A DNA stretch of 64,000 nucleotides from Hymenobacter chitinivorans DSM 11115 (GCF_002797555.1 NZ_PGFA01000002.1:310001-374000); one strand, 5' to 3'; counted from the stretch's first letter, positions 16,840 through 27,225 are shown. Program-made: numbers and translations. The notes: generated by a model from the letters alone, not told the origin.

Positions 16840-16888
16840 CAAGCCTAATTTTTTGGGAGAGAACCCTCCTTGACAAACCATTCCGTAG

Positions 16889-17317
16889 ATGCCTACCATT
16901 AACCAATTAGTACGAAAAGGCCGCGAGAAGCTGACGACGAAGTCAAAGTCGCCGGCTCTTGACTCGTGCCCGCAGCGCCGTGGCGTTTGCACCCGGGTGT
17001 ACACCACCACGCCTAAGAAGCCGAACTCGGCTATGCGTAAGGTTGCCCGTGTGCGCCTCACCAACGGCAAAGAAGTTAACGCCTACATCCCTGGTGAAGG
17101 CCACAACCTGCAGGAGCACAGCATCGTGCTGATCCGTGGTGGCCGGGTGAAAGACCTTCCCGGTGTACGTTACCACATCATCCGTGGCGCCCTCGATACT
17201 GCCGGTGTAAACGGCCGTACCCAGCGTCGTTCGAAGTATGGCGCCAAGCGTCCCAAGCCAGGTCAGCCTGCTGCTACGGGCAAAGGCGGCAAACCAGCAC
17301 CCGGCAAGAAAAAGTAA
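16889..17317 (+). CDS. rpsL: 30S ribosomal protein S12
   Basis: This 142-residue protein has the decoding-site loops TTPKKPNSA and [12 protein letters not shown] in wild-type form, so no streptomycin-resistance change is seen at the usual lysines. The C-terminus is extended beyond the usual length by a Gly/Pro/Lys tail ([19 protein letters not shown]). It is followed by rpsG, fusA and rpsJ in the str-operon order. Confidence 0.98.
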   Translation: MPTINQLVRKGREKLTTKSKSPALDSCPQRRGVCTRVYTTTPKKPNSAMRKVARVRLTNGKEVNAYIPGEGHNLQEHSIVLIRGGRVKDLPGVRYHIIRGALDTAGVNGRTQRRSKYGAKRPKPGQPAATGKGGKPAPGKKK

Positions 17318-17401
17318 TTGATACGAGTGTGGTAGCGCGCAGTGCTGGATAGCACATGGTTCTTATCCCACTTCCCGCTACTCACCCTCATTTCTAAGCT
17401 C

Positions 17402-17869
17402 ATGAGAAAGTCAAAACCAAAGAAGCGCATCCTGCTTCCCGATCCTAAGTACAAGGAGACCTTGGTAACTCGTTTCGTCAACTACATGATGTATGACGGA
17501 AAGAAGAACCTGGCCTACACCATTTTCTACGATGCCTGCGAACTGGTTGAGCAGCGCACCAAGGAAAACGGCCTGGAAATGTGGCGCAAAGCCCTGAACA
17601 ACGTGATGCCGACCGTAGAAGTGAAGAGCCGCCGCGTAGGTGGTGCTACCTTCCAGGTGCCGATCGAAGTTCGCCCCGACCGTCGTATCTCGGTAGGTGC
17701 TAAGTGGATGATTCAGTACGCTCGTCGTCGTGGTGAGAAAACCATGAAGGACAAGCTGGCTGGCGAAATCATTGCCGCTGCGAAAGGTGAAGGTGCTTCC
17801 GTGAAGAAGAAGGACGACACCCACCGCATGGCTGAAGCCAACAAGGCCTTCTCGCACTTCCGCTTCTAA
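17402..17869 (+). CDS. rpsG: 30S ribosomal protein S7
   Basis: The protein is 155 residues from the ATG at 17402 ([19 protein letters not shown]). An in-frame GTG at 17342 would add 20 residues not expected in S7, so it is rejected. S7 is a primary 16S rRNA binder at the head and E site and contains the usual [11 protein letters not shown] motif. In E. coli it represses the str operon; a fusA-proximal inverted repeat downstream could be involved, but this is not shown. Confidence 0.97.
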   Translation: MRKSKPKKRILLPDPKYKETLVTRFVNYMMYDGKKNLAYTIFYDACELVEQRTKENGLEMWRKALNNVMPTVEVKSRRVGGATFQVPIEVRPDRRISVGAKWMIQYARRRGEKTMKDKLAGEIIAAAKGEGASVKKKDDTHRMAEANKAFSHFRF

Positions 17870-17891
17870 CAATCGTTATTAGGCACTATAG

Positions 17892-17954
17892 GGTCTTAAG
17901 GACTTGGATTTTTTTGACGGATTGTTCTGTTGAGTAGCCCAAGACCTTAAGACC
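17892..17954 (+). other. Inverted repeat before fusA
   Basis: GGTCTTAAGGACTTGG (17892-17907) is the inverse complement of CCAAGACCTTAAGACC (17939-17954) with one mismatch, around a 31-nt loop with seven T. A short direct repeat (GACCTTAA) overlaps the right arm. It lies in the rpsG-fusA spacer and could terminate, attenuate or simply be a repeat remnant. Confidence 0.55.
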
Positions 17955-17982
17955 TTAAGTATCTAAGACCCCAATAAAAGCA

Positions 17983-20127
17983 ATGGCTGTTAATAAAGAC
18001 CTGCAATACCTCCGGAACATCGGGATTATGGCGCACATCGACGCCGGTAAGACCACGACTTCGGAGCGCATTCTCTACTACACCGGTAAGACCCACAAAA
18101 TCGGGGAAGTGCACGAAGGTGCCGCCACGATGGACTGGATGGAGCAGGAGCAGGAGCGTGGTATCACCATCACTTCGGCTGCTACCACTACGTTCTGGAA
18201 TTACCCCACCGACGCGAAAGGTGACCCAACCCCGGAGACCAAGCAGTACAAGATCAACCTCATCGATACTCCCGGCCACGTTGACTTCACGGTAGAAGTT
18301 GAACGCTCGCTGCGTGTACTCGATGGTGCCGTTGCTCTGTTCTGCGCCGTTTCGGGCGTTGAGCCCCAGTCGGAAACCGTATGGCGTCAGGCTGACAAGT
18401 ACAAGGTGCCCCGCATCTGCTTCGTCAACAAGATGGACCGTGCCGGTGCTGACTTCTTCAAGGCTGTTAGCGAAATCAAAGACAAGCTCGGCGCTAACCC
18501 CGTGCCCCTGCAAATCCCAATCGGCGCCGAAGACACCTTCAAAGGTGTTGTCGACCTGCTGACGGGTAAGGCTATCGTATGGGATGACGCTACCCAAGGC
18601 AAGTCGTACCACGAAATCCCCGTTCCCGAGGATCTGGTGGAGACCGTAGCCGAGTGGCGTCAGAAGCTCGTTGAGAGCGTTGCCGAGTACGACGACCGTC
18701 TGCTGGAGAAATTCTTCGACGATCCGGACTCCATTACCCGCGAGGAAATGATGGTTGTTATCCGCCAGGCGGTTATCGACATGAAGTTCTCGCCCGTAAT
18801 GTGCGGCTCCGCTTTCAAAAACAAAGGTGTTCAGTCGATGCTGGACGGCGTTATGGCTTACCTGCCTTCGCCGCTCGACATGCCGGCCATCGTTGGTACG
18901 GACCCCGACACCGGGGAGTCCGTTGAGCGTCACCCCGACAACAGCGAGCCTTTCACGGCTCTGGCCTTCAAAATCGCCACTGACCCCTTCGTAGGTCGCT
19001 TGTGCTTCTTCCGCTGCTACAGCGGCGTGCTGGATGCTGGCTCGTACGTGCACAACAACCGCACGAACAAGAAAGAGCGTATCTCGCGTCTGATGCAGAT
19101 GCACTCCAACAAGCAGAACCCAATCGATAAGATTCAGGCGGGTGACATTGCTGCGGGTGTTGGCTTCAAAGACATCAAAACCGGTGACACGCTGACCGAC
19201 GAGAAGTCGCGCGTGGTACTGGAGTCGATGAGCTTCCCTGAGCCCGTTATCGGCTACGCCATTGAGCCCAAAACTCAGGCTGACGTTGATAAAATGGGTA
19301 TGGCTATTGCCAAACTTGTGGAAGAAGACCCCACGCTGGTTGTTCAGACCGACCCCGAGACCGGCCAGACCGTGTTGAAAGGTATGGGTGAGCTTCACCT
19401 TGAAATCATCATCGACCGGATGCGTCGGGAGTTCAAGGTTGAAATCAACCAGGGTGCTCCTCAGGTTGCCTACAAAGAGATTCTGACTAAGTCCGTGGAA
19501 CACCGCGAGACGTATAAGAAGCAAACGGGTGGTCGTGGTAAATTCGGTGACATCGTATTCGAACTCGGTCCGAAACTGACCGATCCGGAGAAACCCGGTC
19601 TGGAGTTCGTAAACGACATCACGGGTGGTGTTATCCCCCGCGAATTCATTGCGCCGGTTCAGAAAGGTTTCGAAGAAGCCATGAAGAACGGTCCGTTGGC
19701 GGGCTTCCCCATCGAAGGCATGCGCGTGCGTCTGTTCTACGGTTCCTACCACGACGTTGACTCGGACGCCCTGTCGTTCGAACTCGCGGCCCGTGGTGGT
19801 TTCCGCGAAGCCGGCCGCTTGGCTGGTCCGAAACTGCTCGAGCCCATCATGGCCGTTGAAGTAGTTTCGCCCGACGAGTACACGGGTTCGGTAACCGGTG
19901 ACTTGAACCGTCGCCGCGGCATCATGAAGGGCCTCGATACCAAAGGTGGTCTGAACGTAATCAAGGCTGACGTTCCGCTGTCGGAGCTGTTCGGCTACGT
20001 AACCACGCTCCGTACGATTTCGTCGGGCCGCGCTTCGGCGTCGCTCACGTTCTCGCACTACGATCAGGTTCCCCAGAACCTCGCCGAAGGTATCATCGCC
20101 AAGCAAAAGGGTAACGCCATTCGCTAA
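17983..20127 (+). CDS. fusA: Elongation factor G
   Basis: This 714-residue translocation GTPase has AHIDAGKTT (about residues 17-25), DTPGHVDF and NKMDRAG, followed by domains II-V to a normal C-terminus. Its place between rpsG and rpsJ is classical, although tuf, often next in the str operon, lies elsewhere (at 2298). The upstream spacer carries an inverted repeat. Confidence 0.99.
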   Translation: MAVNKDLQYLRNIGIMAHIDAGKTTTSERILYYTGKTHKIGEVHEGAATMDWMEQEQERGITITSAATTTFWNYPTDAKGDPTPETKQYKINLIDTPGHVDFTVEVERSLRVLDGAVALFCAVSGVEPQSETVWRQADKYKVPRICFVNKMDRAGADFFKAVSEIKDKLGANPVPLQIPIGAEDTFKGVVDLLTGKAIVWDDATQGKSYHEIPVPEDLVETVAEWRQKLVESVAEYDDRLLEKFFDDPDSITREEMMVVIRQAVIDMKFSPVMCGSAFKNKGVQSMLDGVMAYLPSPLDMPAIVGTDPDTGESVERHPDNSEPFTALAFKIATDPFVGRLCFFRCYSGVLDAGSYVHNNRTNKKERISRLMQMHSNKQNPIDKIQAGDIAAGVGFKDIKTGDTLTDEKSRVVLESMSFPEPVIGYAIEPKTQADVDKMGMAIAKLVEEDPTLVVQTDPETGQTVLKGMGELHLEIIIDRMRREFKVEINQGAPQVAYKEILTKSVEHRETYKKQTGGRGKFGDIVFELGPKLTDPEKPGLEFVNDITGGVIPREFIAPVQKGFEEAMKNGPLAGFPIEGMRVRLFYGSYHDVDSDALSFELAARGGFREAGRLAGPKLLEPIMAVEVVSPDEYTGSVTGDLNRRRGIMKGLDTKGGLNVIKADVPLSELFGYVTTLRTISSGRASASLTFSHYDQVPQNLAEGIIAKQKGNAIR

Positions 20128-20147
20128 TCCGCTTCCACATTACAGAC

Positions 20148-20453
20148 ATGAACCAGAAAATTCGCATTAAACTCAAATCCTACGACCACAACCTGGTGGA
20201 CAAATCGTCGGAGAAGATTGTGAAGGCGGTGAAGGCTACGGGCGCTATCGTAAGCGGTCCAATTCCATTGCCGACCGACAAAGAAAAATTCACCGTTCTT
20301 CGTTCGCCCCACGTGAACAAGAAGTCGCGTGAGCAGTTCCAGCTCTGCACCTACAAGCGCCTCGTGGATATCTACTCGACTTCGTCGAAGACGGTAGATG
20401 CCCTGATGAAGCTTGAGCTGCCCAGCGGCGTTGACGTTGAAATCAAAGTCTGA
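20148..20453 (+). CDS. rpsJ: 30S ribosomal protein S10 (NusE)
   Basis: This 101-residue protein begins [20 protein letters not shown] and has the standard loop region ([26 protein letters not shown]). S10 also acts as NusE in antitermination. It follows fusA by 20 nt. A strong terminator then separates it from rplC, with which it is usually cotranscribed. Confidence 0.98.
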   Translation: MNQKIRIKLKSYDHNLVDKSSEKIVKAVKATGAIVSGPIPLPTDKEKFTVLRSPHVNKKSREQFQLCTYKRLVDIYSTSSKTVDALMKLELPSGVDVEIKV

Positions 20454-20481
20454 GGACCGGTTTCACCGCAATGAATAGGAC

Positions 20482-20520
20482 AAACACCCCATCAGTTTTC
20501 GAACTGGTGGGGTGTTTTCT
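20482..20520 (+). terminator. Rho-independent terminator after rpsJ
   Basis: AAACACCCCATCAGTT (20482-20497) and AACTGGTGGGGTGTTT (20502-20517) form a 16-bp stem, with one G-T pair, around a TTCG tetraloop and with a T-rich tail. It ends the rpsL-rpsJ unit. Confidence 0.93.
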
Positions 20521-20607
20521 TATATATCCTAAGCAACTTGCACCGTTGAGTTGTGCTCTACCTTGAAGTAGGAGGGAGGCTCCGACAAATTCACGTTGTA
20601 CGATTGT

Positions 20608-21882
20608 ATGCAGTTAATCCTGACAATTCCACGCCTGACCATAGCCGCAGCAGTATTCTGCTCCTTTATTATCGTGGGGTTGTTCGTGGCCGACTTCTTC
20701 CGAATTCTGCCCAGCATCGGTATTATCGGAATTACCCTTACTGCCATCTGTTACGCAGTGGTACACCGTGGGCAGAAGCGGAGCCACAACGATTGGCGGG
20801 GCTATGCCGCATTGGCCTGCGTGTTTGGCCTGCACGTTGCGGCAGGATTTACGACCAGCCCGCACAACCTGGGGGAGTATACCAAAGACGTGGTGCTGCA
20901 GTCCCCCTTTCTGCTGTTGCCCTTAGCCTTCTGGCTGCTGCCAGCGTTGCCGAGCCGCTACCTTATTCAGCTTTGGCAACTCTTTATTGGTTGCGTAGTG
21001 GTAGCCGCAGTAGCCGCTACTGGTAATTACTTGCTGCACGCGGCTGAAATCAACGAGATGTACCTGCACTCGAAGATTATGCCGACGGAGCCCGACCATA
21101 TTCGGTTCAGCCTGATGGTGACGCTGGCCACTGCCGCCGCTGTGGTGCTGCTGACTTTCGCCCCGGAGTCGACGAAGCGCCAGCGCCAGCTGCTGAGCGT
21201 AAGTGTGGTAGTGCTGGCGCTGTTCCAGCATCTGCTGGCTGTACGAAGCGGTTTGGTTACCTTTTACGCGGTAGGCATTCTGATGGCCGGTTGGCTGCTG
21301 GTGAGTCAACGTGCTTACCGCCGGGCTTTGGTCGTAGCAGTGGTGCTGATGATACTACCCGTGGTAAGCTATGCCTGCTTCCCCACATTCCGGAATAAAT
21401 TCGTGAATACCCAAGACGACTTAAGTAAGGTCGACAATACCGATGCCGCGAATAATTACTCCCTCGTTGCCCGGGTGTATTCCTACAAAGTGGCCGCCAA
21501 GCTGGTAAAAGACAACCCGTGGTTTGGCGTAAGCAAGGCCGACATGCCCGAGGAAATGGCCAAGCACTACGGGCAGGATTATCCAAGTATCCATCCGCAA
21601 TCCTACATTCAGCCCCACAATCAGTTTATCTACTCGGCCGTAGCTTTCGGCTTGGTGGGGGTACTGATCTTTACCCTGTGCTTTTACTATCCACTGCTCT
21701 GGACCTGGCCCCGTTTTGCTCCATTGGTTATTATCCAATACGTCATCGTGTCCTTGTCCTTTCTAGTGGAATACACGCTGGAAACCCAGATTGGCCTGAC
21801 CTACTCCCTACTTTTTATTCTGCTTGGGCTAAACGGGCTGCGCCCGGCAACCGATGCGCCGCAAGGCTGGCGGCCGGCGTAA
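20608..21882 (+). CDS. O-antigen ligase-type polytopic membrane protein
   Basis: The protein has 424 residues from ATG 20608 (an in-frame TTG 12 nt upstream is possible). It has roughly ten hydrophobic segments and a large periplasmic loop in the C-terminal half containing YIQPHNQFIYSAVAFGLVG, the His-containing signature of the O-antigen ligase/Wzy_C family. Such enzymes join or polymerise lipid-linked glycans at the periplasmic face. It sits alone between the rpsJ terminator and the rplC promoter, with a weak promoter-like TTG-N18-TACCTTGA at 20538-20566. The insertion is unusual; no glycan genes are nearby. Substrate unknown. Confidence 0.8.
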   Translation: MQLILTIPRLTIAAAVFCSFIIVGLFVADFFRILPSIGIIGITLTAICYAVVHRGQKRSHNDWRGYAALACVFGLHVAAGFTTSPHNLGEYTKDVVLQSPFLLLPLAFWLLPALPSRYLIQLWQLFIGCVVVAAVAATGNYLLHAAEINEMYLHSKIMPTEPDHIRFSLMVTLATAAAVVLLTFAPESTKRQRQLLSVSVVVLALFQHLLAVRSGLVTFYAVGILMAGWLLVSQRAYRRALVVAVVLMILPVVSYACFPTFRNKFVNTQDDLSKVDNTDAANNYSLVARVYSYKVAAKLVKDNPWFGVSKADMPEEMAKHYGQDYPSIHPQSYIQPHNQFIYSAVAFGLVGVLIFTLCFYYPLLWTWPRFAPLVIIQYVIVSLSFLVEYTLETQIGLTYSLLFILLGLNGLRPATDAPQGWRPA

Positions 21883-21915
21883 GCAGGCAGTTTGAGTCGA
21901 GTTATTGTACTTTTT

Positions 21916-21964
21916 AGGAGCCCAACCTTGCGCCGAGCACTTGCGGCCGAGGTTGGGCTCCTTC
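21916..21964 (+). terminator. Hairpin terminator after the ligase-type gene
   Basis: AGGAGCCCAACCT (21916-21928) pairs exactly with AGGTTGGGCTCCT (21950-21962). The 21-nt loop is GC-rich and the T-tract is short. Confidence 0.7.
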
Positions 21965-22072
21965 ATGCCCTCCCGTTACCAGGGATTGGTGGGAGCGGAA
22001 AGGTCCTGAAACTGAGCGAATAGCTGCTTGCCGGAGTCAACTAAGTGATTCTGAAAATATTTCGGAGCGGGG

Positions 22073-22104
22073 TTGGATTATGCCCTAACTATTTGCTAGC
22101 TTTG
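22073..22104 (+). promoter_or_regulatory. Promoter for the rplC (S10/spc) unit
   Basis: TTG (22073-22075), then 21 nt, then TAGCTTTG (22097-22104). It restarts transcription of the S10 cluster after the ligase-type insertion. Confidence 0.7.
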
Positions 22105-22116
22105 CACTCCCATTCC

Positions 22117-22140
22117 GAAAACGCTATTTGGGCGTTTTCT
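22117..22140 (+). other. Leader hairpin before rplC (attenuator candidate)
   Basis: GAAAACGC (22117-22124) pairs with GCGTTTTC (22132-22139) and is followed by TTATTG. It begins only about 12 nt after the -7 element, so it would be the first structure in the mRNA. In E. coli the S10 leader is an L4-controlled attenuator; the analogy is inference. Confidence 0.55.
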
Positions 22141-22169
22141 TATTGCGTCTTTTCATAAAATCTAACAGA

Positions 22170-22790
22170 ATGCCTGGCATCATCGGTAAAAAAATCGGTA
22201 TGACAAGCCTCTTCACTCCGGACGGGAAAAACATTCCCTGCACGCTCATCGAAGCGGGTCCGTGCGTAGTGACGCAGGTTAAAACGCTGGCCAACGACGG
22301 TTACACCGCCGTTCAGGTTGGCTACGGCGAGAAAAAAGCGAAGAACACGACCAAAGCTCTGGCTGGTCACTTCGCTAAAGCCGGTACCACCCCCAAGAAA
22401 AAGCTGGTTGAATTCCGCCTCGACGCGGAATCGACGTACGCTGCAGGCGCCACCATCGACGCTAGCCTCTTCGAAGAAGGCGAGTTTGTCGATGTAGTTG
22501 GTACCTCAAAAGGTAAAGGTTTCCAGGGCGTAGTAAAGCGCTACAACTTTGCCGGTGTAGGCGGGCAGACCCACGGTCAGCACAACCGTCTGCGTCACCC
22601 TGGTTCTATCGGTGCTTGCTCCTGGCCTTCGCGCGTATTCAAAGGAATGCGCATGGGTGGCCGCATGGGCAACGACCGGGTAAAAGTGCAGAACCTGAAA
22701 GTGATGCGCGTAGTGGCCGACAAGAATCTGATTCTGGTGAGCGGCTCTATTCCCGGTGCCAAGAACTCTTACGTGGTCCTGGAAAAATAA
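22170..22790 (+). CDS. rplC: 50S ribosomal protein L3
   Basis: The protein has 206 residues from ATG 22170 ([15 protein letters not shown]). The longer reading from 22128 adds residues encoded by the leader hairpin and is rejected. The [17 protein letters not shown] loop reaches toward the peptidyl-transferase centre. It lies six nt before rplD. Confidence 0.98.
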   Translation: MPGIIGKKIGMTSLFTPDGKNIPCTLIEAGPCVVTQVKTLANDGYTAVQVGYGEKKAKNTTKALAGHFAKAGTTPKKKLVEFRLDAESTYAAGATIDASLFEEGEFVDVVGTSKGKGFQGVVKRYNFAGVGGQTHGQHNRLRHPGSIGACSWPSRVFKGMRMGGRMGNDRVKVQNLKVMRVVADKNLILVSGSIPGAKNSYVVLEK

Positions 22791-22796
22791 CGCGAG

Positions 22797-23435
22797 ATGG
22801 AACTGTCAGTATATAACATCAAAGGTGAGGACACCGGCCGCAAGGTAACCCTGTCCGACGCCATCTTCGGCCTCACGCCGAATGAGCACGTGATGTACCT
22901 CGACGTGAAGCAGTACTTGGCTAACCAGCGCCAGGGCACGCACAAGTCGAAGCAGCGCAACGAGGTGCACGGCACCACGAAGAAGCTCAAGAAACAAAAA
23001 GGTACGGGCGGTGCCCGCGCCGGCAGCATGAAGTCGCCAGTTTTCGTTGGTGGTGGCCGCGTATTCGGTCCCGAGCCCCGCGACTACGGCTTCAAGCTGA
23101 ACAAAAAGACCAAGCGTCTGGCCCGTCTCTCCGCTCTGTCGGTACTGGCCCAGGATGGCAAGGTTGCTCTGGTGGAGAACATCTCGCTGAGCGCTCCTAA
23201 AACGAAAGATTTCCTCTCGATCTTGAACGGTCTGAAGCTCAACAACGGCAAGAAAACCTTGTTCGTTGCCGCTGAAGCCGACAAGAACGTGCTGCTCTCG
23301 GCCCGTAACATCCAGCGCGTGAAGGTAGCTACCCCCGTAGCCCTGAACACCCACGACCTGCTGAACACGGACACCTTGCTGCTGTCGGAAGACGGGTTGA
23401 AATCCTTGGAACAACTCTATACTACCGCTGAGTAA
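22797..23435 (+). CDS. rplD: 50S ribosomal protein L4
   Basis: This 212-residue protein has the extended exit-tunnel loop (about residues 40-95, KQKGTGGARAGSMKSPVFVGGG). L4 is the usual autogenous regulator of the S10 operon. Its stop codon TAA shares one base with the rplW start, suggesting translational coupling. Confidence 0.97.
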   Translation: MELSVYNIKGEDTGRKVTLSDAIFGLTPNEHVMYLDVKQYLANQRQGTHKSKQRNEVHGTTKKLKKQKGTGGARAGSMKSPVFVGGGRVFGPEPRDYGFKLNKKTKRLARLSALSVLAQDGKVALVENISLSAPKTKDFLSILNGLKLNNGKKTLFVAAEADKNVLLSARNIQRVKVATPVALNTHDLLNTDTLLLSEDGLKSLEQLYTTAE

Positions 23436-23722
23436 TGAGCACGCTGAAGAAACCTATCGTGACCGAGAAGGCCACGGCCCTGAACGAAAAAGGTCAGTAC
23501 GCTTTCGAAGTAGAGCGCACGGCCAACAAGGTTCAGATCAAAAAGGAAATCGAGGCTCTGTACGGGGTAACGGTAACGGGCATTAGCACGATCCGCACCA
23601 ACGGCAAGCTGAAGTCGAAATTCACCAAGGGCGGCTCCGTTTCGGGTCGTCGTCCCCATGGGAAAAAGGCTATTGTAACCGTGAAAGAAGGCGACGTAAT
23701 CGACTTCTATAACGGTATCTAA
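23435..23722 (+). CDS. rplW: 50S ribosomal protein L23
   Basis: This 95-residue tunnel-exit protein (MSTLKKPIVTEKATALNE) docks SRP and trigger factor. It overlaps rplD by one base. The length is normal. Confidence 0.97.
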   Translation: MSTLKKPIVTEKATALNEKGQYAFEVERTANKVQIKKEIEALYGVTVTGISTIRTNGKLKSKFTKGGSVSGRRPHGKKAIVTVKEGDVIDFYNGI

Positions 23723-23759
23723 GGTCGGGCAACCGACGAAACGCGCATTTTAAGATAAA

Positions 23760-24587
23760 ATGGCACTCAAAAAACTAAGACCAACATCACCGGGTCAGCG
23801 CTTCCGCATCGCACCGGGCTTCGACGAGATTACGACGTCGACGCCGGAGAAGTCGCTGTTGGCACCCCTGAAAAAATCCGGTGGCCGGAATGAATCCGGA
23901 AAAATGACCAACCGCTACATCGGTGGTGGTCACAAGCAGAAGTATCGGGTAATCGACTTCAAGCGTGACAAGGCTGGTGTTCCGGCTACCGTCAAAACGA
24001 TTGAATACGATCCGAACCGCACTGCCCGCATCGCTCTGCTGAGCTACGCCGACGGCGAAAAGCGCTACATCATCGCGCCCGCTGGTCTGGAAGTAGGTAC
24101 GGTAGTAGTATCGGGCCCTGGTGTAGCTCCCGAAGTTGGCAACGCTCTGTCCCTGCGCGAAATTCCGCTGGGTACGATCGTGCACAACATCGAGCTGATG
24201 CCCGGTGGCGGTGCTTCTATCGCTCGCTCGGCTGGCACCTATGCCCAGCTCGTAGCTCGCGAAGAGAAATACGCAACTCTGAAATTGCCTTCCGGCGAGA
24301 TGCGCATGGTACTCGTTACCTGCATGGCTACGGTTGGTACGGTTTCGAACGGTGACCACATGAACGTACGTCTCGGCAAAGCCGGTCGTAACCGTTGGTT
24401 GGGTCGTCGCCCACGTGTTCGTGGTGTTGCCATGAACCCCGTGGATCACCCCATGGGTGGTGGTGAAGGTCGTTCGTCGGGTGGTCACCCACGCAGCCGC
24501 AACGGTATCTTCGCTAAGGGTCAGAAGACCCGCAACAAGAACAAGTACTCCGAGCAGCTCATCGTTAACCGTAAAGGCAAGAAGTAA
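23760..24587 (+). CDS. rplB: 50S ribosomal protein L2
   Basis: This 275-residue protein has the conserved C-terminal segment [13 protein letters not shown] near the peptidyl-transferase centre. The functionally important His is kept, and Met replaces the second His of E. coli L2. It lies three nt before rpsS. Confidence 0.98.
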   Translation: MALKKLRPTSPGQRFRIAPGFDEITTSTPEKSLLAPLKKSGGRNESGKMTNRYIGGGHKQKYRVIDFKRDKAGVPATVKTIEYDPNRTARIALLSYADGEKRYIIAPAGLEVGTVVVSGPGVAPEVGNALSLREIPLGTIVHNIELMPGGGASIARSAGTYAQLVAREEKYATLKLPSGEMRMVLVTCMATVGTVSNGDHMNVRLGKAGRNRWLGRRPRVRGVAMNPVDHPMGGGEGRSSGGHPRSRNGIFAKGQKTRNKNKYSEQLIVNRKGKK

Positions 24588-24590
24588 CCA

Positions 24591-24869
24591 ATGGCACGTT
24601 CGCTAAAAAAAGGGCCGTACATTGACTTCCGGCTCGAGAAGAAAGTCACGGCAATGGAAGATTCCGGCAAAAAGTCGGTGGTGAAGACTTGGTCGCGCCG
24701 CTCGATGATTTCGCCCGACTTCGTAGGCCACACCTTCGCCGTTCACAACGGCAATAAGTTCATCCCGGTGTATGTAACGGAGAACATGGTAGGTCACAAA
24801 CTCGGTGAGTTTGCCCCCACCCGTAACTTCCGTGGCCACATCGCCAAGAAAGATAAAGGCAAGCGCTAA
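24591..24869 (+). CDS. rpsS: 30S ribosomal protein S19
   Basis: This 92-residue protein ([19 protein letters not shown]) contains the typical [13 protein letters not shown] motif. It packs with S13 in the 30S head. Standard position before rplV. Confidence 0.98.
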   Translation: MARSLKKGPYIDFRLEKKVTAMEDSGKKSVVKTWSRRSMISPDFVGHTFAVHNGNKFIPVYVTENMVGHKLGEFAPTRNFRGHIAKKDKGKR

Positions 24870-24870
24870 T

Positions 24871-25356
24871 ATGGAAGCTACCGCTAAACTCCGTAACGTG
24901 CCTACCTCGCCTCGCAAGATGCGCATGGTAGCCAACCTGGTACGTGGTCAGAAAGTGACCCGTGCTCTGGGCTTGCTGAAGTTCGAAGCTAACTCGGGCG
25001 CTGAGAAAATCGAGAAACTGCTCCTGTCGGCCCTGGCCAACTGGCAGCAGAAGAACGAGGACGAGCGTATCGAGGATGCTAACCTCTACATCAAAGAGAT
25101 TTTCGTTGATGAAGGTCGTCAGCTGAAGCGTTTGCGTCCCGCCCCTCAGGGTCGTGGTCACCGCATCCGCAAGCGTAGCAACCACGTGACGCTGACCATC
25201 GACACCAAAGTAGAAGCACTGGGAAGCAAGGCTGCTGTAAAGCAGGCTGCTGAAACCAAACCTGCTACTGACGCTGTTGCTGAGGCTCCGAAGAAAACTA
25301 CTCGTCGTAGCTCGGCTAAGAAATCCAACGAAACCTCGGCTGAAGCCACCGCATAA
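24871..25356 (+). CDS. rplV: 50S ribosomal protein L22 with C-terminal tail
   Basis: The protein has 161 residues from ATG 24871, one base after the rpsS stop; the longer reading from 24805 overlaps rpsS and is rejected. The core with its tunnel hairpin ([20 protein letters not shown]) ends near residue 112. A low-complexity Ala/Lys/Thr tail of about 48 residues follows ([20 protein letters not shown]). E. coli L22 has 110 residues. Confidence 0.97.
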   Translation: MEATAKLRNVPTSPRKMRMVANLVRGQKVTRALGLLKFEANSGAEKIEKLLLSALANWQQKNEDERIEDANLYIKEIFVDEGRQLKRLRPAPQGRGHRIRKRSNHVTLTIDTKVEALGSKAAVKQAAETKPATDAVAEAPKKTTRRSSAKKSNETSAEATA

Positions 25357-25361
25357 GCACT

Positions 25362-26252
25362 ATGGGACAGAAAGTAAATCCGGTTGGCTTCCGTCTGGGC
25401 GTCATCAAAGGGTGGGACTCGAACTGGTATGGCGGCAAGGACTTTGCCGACAAGCTGGTTGAGGACGAAAAAATCCGCAAATACGTACTCGCTCGTATCC
25501 CGAAAGGTGGCATCAGCCGCATCGTAATCGAGCGTACCCTGAAGCGCATCACCATTACCATCAACACGGCTCGTCCGGGGGTGGTAATCGGTAAAGGCGG
25601 TCAGGAAGTTGACAAGATCAAGGACGAGCTGAAGCAGATCACCAGCAAGGACGTTCAGATCAACATCTTCGAAATTAAGCGTCCGGAACTCGACGCCAAG
25701 CTCGTAGGCGAAAGCATCGCTCAGCAGCTGCAGGCTCGTATCTCGTTCCGTCGCGCTATGAAGATGTCTATCCAGGCTGCAATGCGTGTTGGTGCCGAAG
25801 GCATCAAGATTCAGTGCGGTGGCCGTTTGGGTGGCGCCGAAATTGCTCGTTCCGAGCAGTACAAAGAAGGCCGCACCCCGCTGCACACCCTGCGCGCCGA
25901 CATCGACTATGCTCTGTCGGAAGCGCAGACCGTGTATGGCAAGATCGGCATCAAGGTGTGGATCATGCGTGGTGAGGTATTCGGCAAGCCCGACTTGTCG
26001 CCGAACCAGCAGCCTGCCAACCAGGGCAACGACACCCGTGGCGGCGGCAACGACCGTGGCCCCCGTGGTGAGCGTGGCGACCGTGGCGGCGACCGTGGCC
26101 CGCGTCGGGACCGGAACGACCGTGGCGGTGACAACCGTGGCGGTGGCCAGGGTGGTGATAACCGTGGCGGCCAGGGCGGCGGCCAGCGTCGTGGCGGTGG
26201 AGCACCCGGTGGTGCCAACCGTGGCGGCGGTCAGGGCGGCCCCCGTCGCTAG
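25362..26252 (+). CDS. rpsC: 30S ribosomal protein S3 with C-terminal RGG-repeat extension
   Basis: This protein has 296 residues against about 210-250 in the family. It has the N-terminal domain, a KH domain with the [10 protein letters not shown] loop and the S3 C-terminal domain ending near WIMRGEVFG. From about residue 226 a disordered Arg/Gly/Asp/Asn tail runs to the end with seven RGG motifs plus further RG pairs. S3 lines the mRNA entry channel and helps unwind mRNA. RGG tracts commonly bind RNA, so the tail may contact incoming mRNA; this is inference. S5, its neighbour on the ribosome, carries a similar tract. Confidence 0.97.
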   Translation: MGQKVNPVGFRLGVIKGWDSNWYGGKDFADKLVEDEKIRKYVLARIPKGGISRIVIERTLKRITITINTARPGVVIGKGGQEVDKIKDELKQITSKDVQINIFEIKRPELDAKLVGESIAQQLQARISFRRAMKMSIQAAMRVGAEGIKIQCGGRLGGAEIARSEQYKEGRTPLHTLRADIDYALSEAQTVYGKIGIKVWIMRGEVFGKPDLSPNQQPANQGNDTRGGGNDRGPRGERGDRGGDRGPRRDRNDRGGDNRGGGQGGDNRGGQGGGQRRGGGAPGGANRGGGQGGPRR

Positions 26253-26291
26253 TCCTTTTCTCTTTTCCAGAATTTCAATTTTCGATAACTC

Positions 26292-26717
26292 ATGTTACAA
26301 CCGAAAAGGACCAAGTATCGCAAGATGCAAAAGGGTCGCGTAACAGGCCTAGCCTACCGCGGCAGCTCCATAGACTTCGGTTCCTTCGCTATCAAGTCGT
26401 TGGAAGTGGCTTGGATTACGGCTCGCCAGATTGAGGCAGCTCGTATCGCCATGACCCGCGCCATGAAACGGGAAGGTCAAGTATGGATCCGTATTTTCCC
26501 CGATAAGCCAATTACCAAGAAGCCCGCTGAGGTTCGGATGGGTAAGGGTAAGGGTAGCCCCGAATATTGGGTAGCCTGCGTGAAGCCCGGCACCATCATG
26601 TTCGAATCGGACGGCGTGCCGCTGGAAGTGGCTCAGGAATCCCTGCGTTTAGCTGCGCAGAAGCTGCCAGTGAAAACTAAGTTTGTTGTTCGTCGCGACT
26701 ACGAAGAGAACAAGTAA
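26292..26717 (+). CDS. rplP: 50S ribosomal protein L16
   Basis: This 141-residue protein ([19 protein letters not shown]) contains the loop [18 protein letters not shown] near the A site. Normal length; one nt before rpmC. Confidence 0.98.
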   Translation: MLQPKRTKYRKMQKGRVTGLAYRGSSIDFGSFAIKSLEVAWITARQIEAARIAMTRAMKREGQVWIRIFPDKPITKKPAEVRMGKGKGSPEYWVACVKPGTIMFESDGVPLEVAQESLRLAAQKLPVKTKFVVRRDYEENK

Positions 26718-26718
26718 G

Positions 26719-26931
26719 ATGAAGAACGCAGAAATCCAAGCCCTTTCGCTAGAAGCGCTGAAGGAGCAAATCAAGACTGAACAAACCAGCGGCCAGGCAC
26801 TGCGTTTCGCACACGCCATTTCGCCCCTGGAAAACCCAGTTCGCCTGAAGCACAGCCGCCGTACCGTAGCTCGTCTGAAGACTGAGTTGACCCGTCGCGA
26901 AAACGAGCAGGCAAACCAAACTGCTAAATAA
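26719..26931 (+). CDS. rpmC: 50S ribosomal protein L29
   Basis: The protein has 70 residues from ATG 26719 ([19 protein letters not shown]), a two-helix protein at the tunnel exit. An upstream in-frame start at 26683 lies within rplP and is rejected. Confidence 0.96.
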   Translation: MKNAEIQALSLEALKEQIKTEQTSGQALRFAHAISPLENPVRLKHSRRTVARLKTELTRRENEQANQTAK

Positions 26932-26933
26932 CG

Positions 26934-27224
26934 ATGGCAAGCAACGAAGAACAGCAGGTAGCAACCGCCGAAGAGCGGAACCTGCGGAAAGAAATCATCG
27001 GGCGCGTTTCCTCGACCAAAATGGACAAGTCCATCACGGTTGTGGTAGAAAGCAAAATGAAGCACCCGATCTACGGTAAGTTCGTTACCAAGTCGACCAA
27101 GTTTATGGCCCACGACGAGAACAACGAATGCGGCGAAGGGGATACGGTTCGCATCATGTCGACCCGCCCTCTGAGCAAGAACAAGCGCTGGAGATTGGTA
27201 GAAATTCTAGAACGCGCCAAGTAA
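26934..27224 (+). CDS. rpsQ: 30S ribosomal protein S17
   Basis: This 96-residue protein has a short N-terminal extension ([17 protein letters not shown]) before the OB-fold core ([15 protein letters not shown]...). It binds 16S rRNA early in assembly and lies two nt after rpmC. Confidence 0.97.
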   Translation: MASNEEQQVATAEERNLRKEIIGRVSSTKMDKSITVVVESKMKHPIYGKFVTKSTKFMAHDENNECGEGDTVRIMSTRPLSKNKRWRLVEILERAK

Positions 27225-27225
27225 G

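Noticed and set aside
17947-20106. Long minus-strand frame opposite fusA (719 codons)
   Set aside because: Same effect of codon bias on the opposite strand; no domain or promoter.
26037-26250. Possible CRISPR-like or satellite array in rpsC
   Set aside because: The repeated GC-rich units are in frame and encode the RGG tail; spacing and units are irregular.
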